DNA of 64,000 nucleotides from contig JBBROS010000004.1 of the NCBI GenBank assembly GCA_038229135.1, positions 1-64,000 of the forward strand, written 5' to 3'. This stretch comes from JBBROS01 sp038229135 (GTDB taxonomy: Bacteria; Pseudomonadota; Alphaproteobacteria; Acetobacterales; Acetobacteraceae). Every line of letters starts with the position of its first letter. The stretch's first letter is position 1. Positions 23,602 to 34,183 of this stretch are shown in pieces. The notes beneath the pieces were generated by a model that worked only from the letters and a program-made list of their open reading frames with translations, was not told where the DNA came from and did no database searches. Made by a program: the position numbers and the translations under genes.

Positions 23602-25142
23602 GGCAGCCGCAGCCAGTGCCGCCCGTCGCGGTCCAGCAGGCGCTCCGCGGCCTCGGGGCCGTGGCTGCCGGCGGCGTATTCGTGCACCTTCGTGTGGGCG
23701 CGCTCCCACGTCTCGAGGATCGGCTGCACCGCGGCCCAGCCGGCCTCCACGTTGTCGGCGCGCTGGAACAGGGTCGCGTCGCCCATCATCACGTCGTACA
23801 GCAGCGTCTCGTAGCCGGTGCTGCTGGGCGCCTTGAAGTAGTCGGCGTAGCGGAAATCCATCGCGACCCCGCCGAGGGCCAGCTTGGGGCCTGGCACCTT
23901 CGCGCTGAGGTTCAGCGTGATGCCTTCGCTGGGCTGGATGTGCAGCACCATGACGTTTGGCGTCAGGCGGTCCACGGGCGTATCGCGGAACATCGCATAG
24001 GGTGCCTGCTTGAAGTGGATCGCGATCTCGGTGCGGCGGATCGCCATCCGCTTGCCGGTGCGGATGTAGAACGGGACGCCGGCCCAGCGGAAATTGTCGA
24101 TCTTGAGCCGCATGGCCACGAACGTCTCGGTCGTGCTGTCGGGCGCCACGTCCGGCTCGCCGCGGTAGCCGGGCACGTCCTGGTTCTTGATGCGACCGGC
24201 CGTGTACTGGCCCCGCACCACGTCCCGCTCGGCGCGCATGGCGTCGAACGGCTTGATGGCCTGCAGCACCTTGGCCTTCTCGGCGCGCACGGCGTCGGCG
24301 TCGAACGTATTGGGCGGCTCCATCGCGGTGATGGCGAGCAGCTGGAACATGTGGTTCGGCACCATGTCCCGCAGCGCCCCGGTGGGCTCGTAGAACCGGG
24401 CGCGCTCCTCTACGCCCACCGTCTCGGCGGCGGTGATCTGCACATGGTCGATATAGAAGCGGTTCCACAGCGGCTCGAAGATGCCGTTGCTGAAGCGCAG
24501 CGCCATGACGTTCTGGACGGTCTCCTTGCCGAGGAAGTGGTCGATGCGGAAGACCTGCGTCTCGCTGAGGCGGTCGAGGATGAGCTTGTTCAGGGCCTGC
24601 GCGCTTGGCAGGTCGTGGCCGAAGGGCTTCTCCACGACCACGCGGCGGAACCTCCCCTCTTCCTCCTTCATCAGCCCGGCGTCCGAAAGCTGCTCGATGA
24701 TGGGCGCGAAGAAGCGCGCAGAGACGGCGAGGTAGAAGACTGCGTTGCCCGGGATCTGGTCGGCGAGGGCTTTGTAGGCGGCCGGGTCGGTAAAATCCCC
24801 GGTCACGTAGTGCAGCCGCCTCCGCACCCAGCCCCAGGCCTCGTCGTCCAGCCGGTTCGCGTCGAACTCGCCCCCCTTGTCGGCCACGAAGCCCTGCATC
24901 GCCTTGGTGATCGTGGCGCGGTAGGCGTCGTCGGTGTTGGCGTTGTGGTCGACGGCCAGGACCTGGAAACCGGTGTCGAGCAGATGCGCAAGCTGCAGGT
25001 TGTAGAGGCTCGGCATCAGGAGGCGCCGGGTGAGGTCCCCCCCGGCGCCGAATATCACGAGGGTGACCGGCGGTGCCGTGGGTGCCTGGGCGAGCCCTTC
25101 GGCACCGGAAAGGCGGCCGGGGAGCGGGGCGTTCTGGTCCAT
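23598..25142 (-). CDS. zwf: glucose-6-phosphate 1-dehydrogenase
   Basis: This 514-residue enzyme oxidises glucose 6-phosphate to the lactone. The nucleotide-binding motif is LVIFGAGGDLTRRLLMPSLY near residue 30. The active-site signature is RIDHFLGKETVQNVMALRF, with EKPFGHDLPSA before it. Length is normal. Its start is one base after the gnd stop and its stop overlaps the HAD gene. It is the entry point of the oxidative branch, next to gnd and pgl. Confidence 0.95.
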   Translation of the reverse strand: MDQNAPLPGRLSGAEGLAQAPTAPPVTLVIFGAGGDLTRRLLMPSLYNLQLAHLLDTGFQVLAVDHNANTDDAYRATITKAMQGFVADKGGEFDANRLDDEAWGWVRRRLHYVTGDFTDPAAYKALADQIPGNAVFYLAVSARFFAPIIEQLSDAGLMKEEEGRFRRVVVEKPFGHDLPSAQALNKLILDRLSETQVFRIDHFLGKETVQNVMALRFSNGIFEPLWNRFYIDHVQITAAETVGVEERARFYEPTGALRDMVPNHMFQLLAITAMEPPNTFDADAVRAEKAKVLQAIKPFDAMRAERDVVRGQYTAGRIKNQDVPGYRGEPDVAPDSTTETFVAMRLKIDNFRWAGVPFYIRTGKRMAIRRTEIAIHFKQAPYAMFRDTPVDRLTPNVMVLHIQPSEGITLNLSAKVPGPKLALGGVAMDFRYADYFKAPSSTGYETLLYDVMMGDATLFQRADNVEAGWAAVQPILETWERAHTKVHEYAAGSHGPEAAERLLDRDGRHWLRLP

Positions 25143-25143
25143 C

Positions 25144-26130
25144 CTAGGATCTCTCGATCTTCGCTTCGGCGTGGCCTCCAAATTGAGCGCGCATGGCCGA
25201 GAGCAGCTTGTCGGCGAAGGTGTGCTCGCGGCGGCTGCGGAACCGGGCAAACAGGCTGGCGGACAGCACCGGGGCCGGCACCGCCTCCTCGACTGCGGCC
25301 TCCACGGTCCAGCGTCCCTCTCCCGAGTCCGCCACGCCGCCCTCGAAGTTGCTGAGCGTCTCGTTCTCCGCCAGCGCAATGGCAGTCAGGTCGAGCAACC
25401 AGGAGCTGACCACCGAGCCACGCCGCCAGACCTCGGCGATGTCGGCGACGTTCAGCTCGAAACGCTGGTCCTCCGGCAGCTCCGTGCTGTTCTTGTGGTG
25501 CAATATGTCGAAACCCTCGGCATAGGCCTGCATCAGGCCGTACTCGATGCCGTTGTGCACCATCTTCACGAAGTGCCCGGCGCCCGCGGGTCCGGCATGG
25601 ATGTAGCCCTGCTCGGCCCGCGCATCCCGCCCATCGCGGCCCGGGGTCCCTTCGATGTTGCCGCGGCCTGGCGCCAGCGCCTGGAAGATGGGGTTCAGGC
25701 GGTCCACCGCCGCCGTGTCGCCGCCGATCATCATGCAGTATCCGCGGTCGAGCCCCCAAACTCCGCCGGAAGTTCCGACATCCACATAGGTAATCCCCTG
25801 AGGCTTCAGCGTCGCGGCGCGGCGAATGTCGTCCTTGTAGTAGGTGTTGCCGCCGTCGATGATCGTGTCGCCCACGTCCATGAGGCCGGCGAGCTCGTTG
25901 ACGGTCGCTTCGGTGATGGCCCCGGCGGGGAGCATGACCCAAACGGCGCGGGGCGGCGCGAGGGCCTTGACCATGTCGGCCAGGCCGCCGACGCCCTGGG
26001 CGCCCTGCTCGGCGATGTGCTCCACGGCGGTGGTGTTGCGATCGAACACGACGGTGGTGTGGCCGGCCCGCATGAGGCGCAGGCTGATGTTGCCGCCCAT
26101 GCGGCCTAGGCCGACGATGCCGAGTTGCAT
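25144..26130 (-). CDS. gnd: 6-phosphogluconate dehydrogenase, short form
   Basis: This 328-residue enzyme decarboxylates 6-phosphogluconate to ribulose 5-phosphate. It has an N-terminal Rossmann motif (LGIVGLGRMGGNISLRLM), IIDGGNTYYKDDIRRA, YVDVGTSGGVWGLDRGYCMMIGG, and the catalytic segment GHFVKMVHNGIEYGLMQAYAEG. At this length, lacking the C-terminal part of the 470-residue enzyme, it belongs to the short group that often prefers NAD. It lies between tal-pgi (78-base gap) and zwf. Confidence 0.94.
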   Translation of the reverse strand: MQLGIVGLGRMGGNISLRLMRAGHTTVVFDRNTTAVEHIAEQGAQGVGGLADMVKALAPPRAVWVMLPAGAITEATVNELAGLMDVGDTIIDGGNTYYKDDIRRAATLKPQGITYVDVGTSGGVWGLDRGYCMMIGGDTAAVDRLNPIFQALAPGRGNIEGTPGRDGRDARAEQGYIHAGPAGAGHFVKMVHNGIEYGLMQAYAEGFDILHHKNSTELPEDQRFELNVADIAEVWRRGSVVSSWLLDLTAIALAENETLSNFEGGVADSGEGRWTVEAAVEEAVPAPVLSASLFARFRSRREHTFADKLLSAMRAQFGGHAEAKIERS

Positions 26131-26173
26131 TGGCTCTGCTCCGTTAGGTGTTGATGAAGGCCAGAGCGCGGCC

Positions 26174-26192
26174 CAGGCCCTGCTGGGGCCTG
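26174..26192. repeat. intra-operon inverted repeat between tal-pgi and gnd
   Basis: CAGGCCC and GGGCCTG form a perfect 7-bp stem with a 5-base loop in the 78-base gap. No T-run follows on the transcribed strand. It may affect processing or stability of the operon mRNA. Confidence 0.4.
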
Positions 26193-26208
26193 ACGCCCCA
26201 CACCCCGA

Positions 26209-29037
26209 TCATTGGAGGGCCTTGGCGATCCGGGCGAGCCCAGCCTCGACGTCGGCCCCGAGATGCACCCGCAGCGCCCGCCGCCCGCGCTCGGCGAGCA
26301 CGTCGAAGTCGCCCCGGGCCTGGGCGGCCTTGACGGTGCCGAAGCTGTATCTGGCGCCGGGCACGGGCAGGTCGGCGGCGTCGTCGGCGGTGATCTGCAG
26401 GATGACGCCGCTGTTCGGGCCGCCTTTGTAGGCCTGGCCCGTGCTGTGCAGGAAGCGCGGGCCGAAGCCGACGCAGGTGGCCACGTGGTGCGCGTCCCGG
26501 ATGTGGGTGCGGAGCTTCGCCAACGTCGCGATGGTGGCGGGCTTGCGTTCGACATAGGCCAGCAGCGCCACATAGTCGTTGGCGGCCGCACGGTTCACGT
26601 GCGCCCGCAGCGTGGCGTCGAGGCCCCCGTGTCCGAGCGCGGCCGCGTTGGCCGGGTCGGTGAACAGCTTGATCCCATCCTCCTCGAGGATCGGCGTTTC
26701 GGGTGGCAGGTGGCCCGTCTCGGCATAGGCGTCCGTGAGCTTGCGCGTCTCGATCTTGCTGGCTTCCACGTCCGGTTGGTCGAACGGGTGGATGCCGATG
26801 ACGGAGCCGGCGACGGCGGTTGCGAACTCCCACAGGTAGAAGGCCTGGCCAACCGCCCCGGGATTCGGCAGCGTGAGGCGGACCACGGGGTGCCCGGCCG
26901 CCTGGAGCGCGGCGAGGGCCTGGTCCAGCGCCGGGTCGCCCACGGCGGCGAGGGTTAGGAAGGCGAACAGGCGGTCGTTGCCATAGACACCGGGGGCGCC
27001 GAGCGGCTCCTGATCCACGGGGACGATGCCGTGGCCCTGCTTGCCGGTGCTTTCGGCCAGCAGTTGCTCGAGCCAGGCGCCGACGTCCTCCAGGCCGGGG
27101 CCCGCGACGATCGTCACCTTGTCCCGCCCGGCCTTGGTGGCGCAGCCGAGGGCGATGCCGAGCTGCACGCCCGGGTTTACGTCGGGCGGCGTGCCGGCGG
27201 CGCAGGAGCGGACCATGAGCGCGGTGGCATCGAGGAACGCCGTGAGGTCGAGCCCCATGGCGGCGGCGGGCACGAGGCCGAAATTGCTCAGCACGGAGTA
27301 ACGGCCGCCGATGCTGGGGTCGCCCATGAACACGTGGCGGAAGCCGTCCTGCTCGGCCACTTGCTGCATCTTGGAGCCGGGGTCCGTCACCGCCACGAAG
27401 TGCTGCCCGGCGCGGTCGCCCACCGCCTGCTGCATGCGATCCCAGAAGAACGCCTTCATGATGTTCGGCTCGAGGGTGGAGCCGGATTTGGAGCTGACGA
27501 TGCAGAGGGTGCGCGCCAGATCGACCTTGGCCGCGACGGTGGCGATCTGCTGCGGGTCCGTGCTGTCGAGCACGAGGAGCTCGGGGAAGCCGGGTTGGCG
27601 TCCGAAGGTTTCGGCGAGCACTTCCGGGCCAAGCGAGCTGCCGCCCATGCCGAGCAGCAACACGTGGTCGAAGTCCCCCTGGCGCACCTCGTCCTGGAAG
27701 GCGAGCAGCCGGGGCAGGTCGGCGAGCCGGTCGTCCACCACGCGTAGCCATCCGAGCCAGCTGGCTTCGTCGCCCCCGGTCCAGACCTTGGCATCGCTGG
27801 CCCAAAGGTCCCTCAGACGGCCCGTACTGCGCCAGGCGGCGCGCGTTGCGTCGGCCTCGAGGGCAAGGCTGTCCGGGAGATGGAGGTCGAGGCGAAGCAG
27901 CCTGTCGCCCAGCATGGCGCGGCGCTTGGTGGCAACGGTGCCGAGCAGGCTGTCGGCGGCTTCGGCGAACAGCTTCACGCCGTCCTGCACGAGCTTCGTG
28001 GTGACACCCGGCAGGTCGAGCCCGGCGCGTTCGGCGTCGGCCAGCACCTGGCGCGCGCCGTCCAAATCCTCGGCGAGGCTCTCGCGCAGGCGCCCATGGT
28101 CGCGGAAGGCGTCCATCGTGGCGGGCGGGATGGTGTTGACGGTGTCGCGGCCGATCAGCTCCTCGACATACAGCACGTCGCTATACGCCTTGTCCTTCAC
28201 GCCGGTGCTGGCCCAGAGAAGACGCTGCGGCAGCGCGCCCTTGGCGGCCAGCGCCTGCCAGCGAGGCGAGGCGACGAGGCCGAGATAGGTCTGGTAGGCG
28301 AGCTTGGCGTTGGCGATCGCCACCTTGCCGCGCAGCTTCTTCCACTCCGGGTGGCCATCCTGGACGAGCTGATCGATCTTCTTGTCCATCACCGCGTCGA
28401 TGCGGCTGACGAAGAAGCTCGCGACGCTGGACAGGCCTGCGATGGGGTGCCCCGCCGCCACCCGGTCCTCGAGCCCGGCGATGAACGCCTCGGCCACCGC
28501 CTCGTAGGCGGACTGGGCGAAGAGCAGCGTCACGTTGATGTTGATGCCGTCCGCAATCAGCGTGCGGATGGCGGGCACGCCGGCTTCGGTGCCCGGCACC
28601 TTGACCATGAGGTTCTCGCGCCCGACCGCCTTCCACAGGCGCCTTGCTTCGGCGATGGTCTCGTCCGTGCGCAGCGCCAGGTAGGGGCTGACCTCAAGGC
28701 TGACGTAACCGTCGACCTTGTGGGTCTCGTCGTACACGGGCCGCATGCGGTCGGCGGCCTGTTGGATGTCCTCGATGGCGAGCGCCTCGTAGATGTCGAG
28801 CGCGTCGTGGTCGCCGCCTTGAGCCATGACCTCGAAGCCGGCGTCGTAATCCGTGCCTTCGCCCATGGCCTTCTGGAAGATGGCGGGGTTGCTGGTGATG
28901 CCCTTCAGGCCGTCGCGGTCGATGAGCTCCGGCAGGCCCTTGCTGGTGAAGCTGCGCTGGATGAAGTCGAGCCAGGGCGACTGCCCGAACGCCTCGAGGG
29001 CCTTGAGCGGGTTCGCGGTGTGCACGGGTGTGTCCAT
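26209..29037 (-). CDS. tal-pgi: bifunctional transaldolase / glucose-6-phosphate isomerase
   Basis: This 942-residue fusion has transaldolase in about the first 375 residues (DRDGLKGITSNPAIFQKAM; Schiff-base Lys in LMVKVPGTEAG; NINVTLLFAQSAYE). Glucose-6-phosphate isomerase makes up the rest (LLLGMGGSSLGPEVLAETFG, VSSKSGSTLEPNIMKAFF, and IHPFDQPDVEASK). The fusion joins the non-oxidative branch with the gluconeogenic return of fructose 6-phosphate to glucose 6-phosphate, allowing cyclic pentose-phosphate flux. Such fusions are known in acetic acid bacteria and some others. It follows tkt by 12 bases. Confidence 0.95.
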   Translation of the reverse strand: MDTPVHTANPLKALEAFGQSPWLDFIQRSFTSKGLPELIDRDGLKGITSNPAIFQKAMGEGTDYDAGFEVMAQGGDHDALDIYEALAIEDIQQAADRMRPVYDETHKVDGYVSLEVSPYLALRTDETIAEARRLWKAVGRENLMVKVPGTEAGVPAIRTLIADGININVTLLFAQSAYEAVAEAFIAGLEDRVAAGHPIAGLSSVASFFVSRIDAVMDKKIDQLVQDGHPEWKKLRGKVAIANAKLAYQTYLGLVASPRWQALAAKGALPQRLLWASTGVKDKAYSDVLYVEELIGRDTVNTIPPATMDAFRDHGRLRESLAEDLDGARQVLADAERAGLDLPGVTTKLVQDGVKLFAEAADSLLGTVATKRRAMLGDRLLRLDLHLPDSLALEADATRAAWRSTGRLRDLWASDAKVWTGGDEASWLGWLRVVDDRLADLPRLLAFQDEVRQGDFDHVLLLGMGGSSLGPEVLAETFGRQPGFPELLVLDSTDPQQIATVAAKVDLARTLCIVSSKSGSTLEPNIMKAFFWDRMQQAVGDRAGQHFVAVTDPGSKMQQVAEQDGFRHVFMGDPSIGGRYSVLSNFGLVPAAAMGLDLTAFLDATALMVRSCAAGTPPDVNPGVQLGIALGCATKAGRDKVTIVAGPGLEDVGAWLEQLLAESTGKQGHGIVPVDQEPLGAPGVYGNDRLFAFLTLAAVGDPALDQALAALQAAGHPVVRLTLPNPGAVGQAFYLWEFATAVAGSVIGIHPFDQPDVEASKIETRKLTDAYAETGHLPPETPILEEDGIKLFTDPANAAALGHGGLDATLRAHVNRAAANDYVALLAYVERKPATIATLAKLRTHIRDAHHVATCVGFGPRFLHSTGQAYKGGPNSGVILQITADDAADLPVPGARYSFGTVKAAQARGDFDVLAERGRRALRVHLGADVEAGLARIAKALQ

Positions 29038-29049
29038 CGTCGTGCTCCT

Positions 29050-31146
<2,097 letters not shown>

Positions 31147-31271
31147 GTCGTCCTCCAGGGGCCGCGCAAGTCGCTCCGGTTTGTGTCGCGGCGCTCGTCG
31201 GGCTGTCTAATGAATGTTGTTCACGGTTACCATTCTTCGGAAGTCGAGGCGCCCTGCCGTGCGCGCCGTTC

Positions 31272-31289
31272 GGGGTGTCTGCACACCCC
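31272..31289. promoter_or_regulatory. hairpin in the tkt / atzG intergenic region (1)
   Basis: GGGGTGT-CTGC-ACACCCC is a perfect 7-bp stem with a 4-base loop. It lies 126 bases upstream of the tkt start on the minus strand and could be an operator or a leader structure. No T-run follows. Confidence 0.4.
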
Positions 31290-31304
31290 CGCTCCCCATC
31301 GTTC

Positions 31305-31339
31305 GGCGCCTCTCGTAGCTTGCAACGAGAGGAAGCGCC
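31305..31339. promoter_or_regulatory. hairpin in the tkt / atzG intergenic region (2)
   Basis: GGCG-CCTCTCGT pairs with ACGAGAGG-aag-CGCC across an 8-base loop (AGCTTGCA), giving a long stem with a small bulge. The gap 31147-31449 between the divergent tkt and AtzG-like genes otherwise shows no gene. The structure may belong to a regulated 5' leader of the pentose-phosphate operon. The class is unknown. Confidence 0.45.
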
Positions 31340-31449
31340 ATGCCCCCGGATGTGTGGCGGGGGGCGTTGCCCGCTTCGTGATGCGCGTTCCGGGTGCATG
31401 GCGGCGAGGCCGGGTTGACCGGCCGGTGATGGGGCGCAACGATCATGGG

Positions 31450-31629
31450 ATGAACGAACCCTCCGATGCAATGATCGACGAGATGGCGGCGGCGTTGAGG
31501 ATCGCGCTGCGGCCGGAGTGGCGGGACGGGGTGCGGGCGAACCTCGTCATCAGCTTGCGGCTGGCTGGCGTGGTGGGCGAGATGGCGCTGGACGATGAAG
31601 CGGACCTGGCGCCGGTGTTCCGCGCATGA
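31450..31629 (+). CDS. AtzG-like (DUF4089) small protein
   Basis: This 59-residue protein was found by direct translation. The segment MIDEMAAALRIALRPEWRDG and the following RANLVISLRLAGVV and APVFRA match the DUF4089/AtzG family, the small partner of AtzE-type amidases. It overlaps the amidase start by four bases (ATGA), the expected arrangement for a stoichiometric complex. AtzG supports AtzE in 1-carboxybiuret hydrolysis during cyanuric acid breakdown. The other genes of that pathway are not in this window, so the substrate here may differ. Confidence 0.75.
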   Translation: MNEPSDAMIDEMAAALRIALRPEWRDGVRANLVISLRLAGVVGEMALDDEADLAPVFRA

Positions 31630-32888
31630 CCCCGGCCCAGGCGCTGCAGCGGATCGAGGCGAGTACGCTCAATGCCGTGACGGAGATCGTGCGCGGCCGC
31701 ACGGCTGGGCCGGGGCCGCTGTCCGGCGTGCCGTTCGGGGCGAAAAACCTGTTCGACGTCGCGGGACTGCCGACGCGCGCAGGGTCGCTGATCAACCGGG
31801 AGCGGGCGCCGGCCGTGCGGGACGCGCCTGTGGTTGCAAGGCTCGGGGCGGCAGGGGCCGTGCTGGTGGCCGCGTTGAACATGGGCGAGTATGCCTATGA
31901 TTTCACGGGCGAGAATGTGCATGACGGCAACTGCCGCAACCCGCACGACCCGGAGCGGATGTCGGGCGGCAGCAGCAGCGGCTCGGGTGCAGCCGTGGGC
32001 GGCGGGCTGGTGCCGCTGGCCCTCGGGTCGGACACCAACGGCTCCATCCGCGTGCCGGCGAGCCTGTGCGGGGTGTTCGGCCTCAAGCCGACCTACGGGC
32101 GGTTGACACGGGCCGGGACGTTCCCGTTCGTCAACAGCCTGGACCATGTGGGGCCGCTCGCGCGCGACGCCCGGCTGCTCACCGATGCCTACAACGCCAT
32201 GCAGGGGCCGGACGCGGATGACCCGGCCTGTGCGCAGCGCCCGGCGGAACCCGTGACGGAGGGCGCGATCGAAGGTCTCCGGATCGGCATCGCGGGCGGT
32301 TTCTTCGAGCAATATGCCGGGCCGGAGGCTCGGGATGCAGTGGCGGTCGTGGCCCACGCGCTGGGCTCCACGCGCCGGGTCGAGATCGAGGCGGCCGGAG
32401 TGGCGCGGGCGGCGGCCTACGTCATCACCACGGTGGAGGGCGGCAGCCTGCACCTGGAGCGGCTGCGCACGCGCCCGCAGGATTTCGACCCGGCCACGCG
32501 GGACCGGCTGATCGCAGGCTGCATGGTGCCGGGTGCGCACTACGTCCAGGCGCAGCGGTTCCGGCGCTGGTATCGGGAGCGGGTTCTGAGGCTGTTCGAG
32601 GAGGTGGACGTGATCCTCGCGGCGGCCACCCCGCAATCGGCACCGCTGATCGGGCAAGCCACGATCGAGCTGAACGGCGAGACCGTGCCGGCGCGCGCGA
32701 CGCTCGGGGTGCTGACCCAGCCCATATCGTTCATCGGGCTGCCCGTGGCGGCCGTGCCGGTGGTGCGGCCGAGTGCCCCGGGGGCGATGCCGATCGGGGT
32801 CCAGGTGATCGCCGCACCCTGGCGGGAAGACGTGGCGCTGCGGGTCGCGCTGGCGCTGGAGCGCATGGGCGTATCGATTTCGCGCTAA
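31626..32888 (+). CDS. AtzE-family amidase
   Basis: This 420-residue amidase-signature enzyme has the catalytic Lys in GVPFGAKNLFDVAGL (about residue 40). The glycine/serine core is MSGGSSSGSGAAVGGGLVPL, and LGSDTNGSIRVPASLCGVFG carries the cis-Ser and nucleophile Ser. The pairing with an AtzG-like gene and the ALGSDTNGSIRVP form point to the AtzE branch (1-carboxybiuret hydrolase) rather than GatA. Other carboxylated or ureido substrates are possible. The 3' end overlaps convergent nhaA by four bases. Confidence 0.82.
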   Translation: MTPAQALQRIEASTLNAVTEIVRGRTAGPGPLSGVPFGAKNLFDVAGLPTRAGSLINRERAPAVRDAPVVARLGAAGAVLVAALNMGEYAYDFTGENVHDGNCRNPHDPERMSGGSSSGSGAAVGGGLVPLALGSDTNGSIRVPASLCGVFGLKPTYGRLTRAGTFPFVNSLDHVGPLARDARLLTDAYNAMQGPDADDPACAQRPAEPVTEGAIEGLRIGIAGGFFEQYAGPEARDAVAVVAHALGSTRRVEIEAAGVARAAAYVITTVEGGSLHLERLRTRPQDFDPATRDRLIAGCMVPGAHYVQAQRFRRWYRERVLRLFEEVDVILAAATPQSAPLIGQATIELNGETVPARATLGVLTQPISFIGLPVAAVPVVRPSAPGAMPIGVQVIAAPWREDVALRVALALERMGVSISR

Positions 32889-34096
32889 TCCCCCGAGGCG
32901 TGCGCGGCCTCGTGCGGGGGCGCGAGCACCCGGGGGCGGGCCACGGCGAGGATGGCGAGGCCGAGCAGGGCGGACGCGCAGGACCCGACGAAGACGGCAA
33001 GCTTCACCTCGTCGCCGCGCGGGGTATGGCGAAAGGCGAGGTCTCCGATGAACAGGCTCATGGTGAAGCCGATGCCGCAAAGTGCTGCCGCGCCGAACAG
33101 CTGGAGCGTGGAAACGGTTCGGGGCAGCCGCGCCCAGCCGAGGCGCGAGGCGCCCATGGTGGCGGCGAACACCCCGATGGGCTTGCCCAGGAGCAGCGCC
33201 AAGGTCGTGCCGATGGCGAGCGGGTCGGTGAGGATCCCCAGGGGCAGCGTGTCGAACCGCAGCCCGGCGTTCGTGAGGCCGAACAGCGGGAGGACGCCGA
33301 ACGACACCCAGGGCACCAGCGAATGCTCGAGCCGCAGTGCGGGCGACCTGCCTTGCCGCTCGCCCATCGGCACCACGATCGCGAGCGCCACCCCGGCGAG
33401 GGTGGCATGAACGCCGGAGCGGAACACGAGCGCCCACAGCAAGGCTCCGCCCACGAGGTAGGGCCAGAGGCTGCGCACGCCGAGCCGATTGAGCCCGAAC
33501 AGCCCGAGCCAGACGATCGCCGAGGCGCCGAGGGCCAGGCCGTCGAGGTCTCGGGTGTAGAAGAGCGCGATGATGATGATGGCGCCCAGGTCGTCGATGA
33601 TGGCGAGCGCGGTGAGGAAAACCTTCAGCGCAACCGGCACGCGGCTGCCGAGGATGCTGGCTACGGCGAGCGCGAAGGCGATGTCGGTTGCGACCGGGAC
33701 AGCCCAGCCGCGCATTGCGGCGCGGTCCCCCCAGTTGAACGCGGCGAAGATGAGGGCCGGCACCACCATGCCGCCGAGCGCCGCGAGGGCCGGGGCGGCG
33801 AGGCGCCCGCGGCCGGCGAGCTCCCCCCGGGTGATCTCGCGCCGCAGCTCGAGACCCACGAGCAGGAAGAACACGACCATGAGCCCGTCGTTCACCCACA
33901 GATGTATGGGCATCCGCTCGTAGGGGATGGGCGGCTCCCAGCGGAGTGCCGCGAGGTAGGCGGGGGCGGCAGCGGAGTTGGCCAAAGCCACGGCCGCGAC
34001 GGCCGACACGATGAGCATGATGCCGCCCGCCGTCTCGGACCGCAGGAAGCGCAGCATGGGGCCGAGATGGCGGCCGAGGCGGACGGCGAGAGGCAT
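32885..34096 (-). CDS. nhaA: Na+/H+ antiporter NhaA
   Basis: This 403-residue protein with about twelve membrane segments contains the NhaA core: VPVATDIAFALAVASILG and LTALAIIDDLGAIIIIALFYT, which hold the paired Asp residues of the ion site. HLWVNDGLMVVFFLLVGLELRREI is the N-terminal NhaA signature. The chosen ATG at 34096 begins MPLAVRLGRHLGPMLRFLRS; a longer N-terminus is open but unlike the family. It is divergent from the glycan cluster, with 87 bases between. Confidence 0.93.
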   Translation of the reverse strand: MPLAVRLGRHLGPMLRFLRSETAGGIMLIVSAVAAVALANSAAAPAYLAALRWEPPIPYERMPIHLWVNDGLMVVFFLLVGLELRREITRGELAGRGRLAAPALAALGGMVVPALIFAAFNWGDRAAMRGWAVPVATDIAFALAVASILGSRVPVALKVFLTALAIIDDLGAIIIIALFYTRDLDGLALGASAIVWLGLFGLNRLGVRSLWPYLVGGALLWALVFRSGVHATLAGVALAIVVPMGERQGRSPALRLEHSLVPWVSFGVLPLFGLTNAGLRFDTLPLGILTDPLAIGTTLALLLGKPIGVFAATMGASRLGWARLPRTVSTLQLFGAAALCGIGFTMSLFIGDLAFRHTPRGDEVKLAVFVGSCASALLGLAILAVARPRVLAPPHEAAHASGD

Positions 34097-34183
34097 GGAG
34101 GACGGCTCCGGGATAGGACGGTGGCAGGCCCTTGTCGTGCCTACGCGCAGCAACGCCCCTCGGGGCGCGGCGTTCATTGGGGT

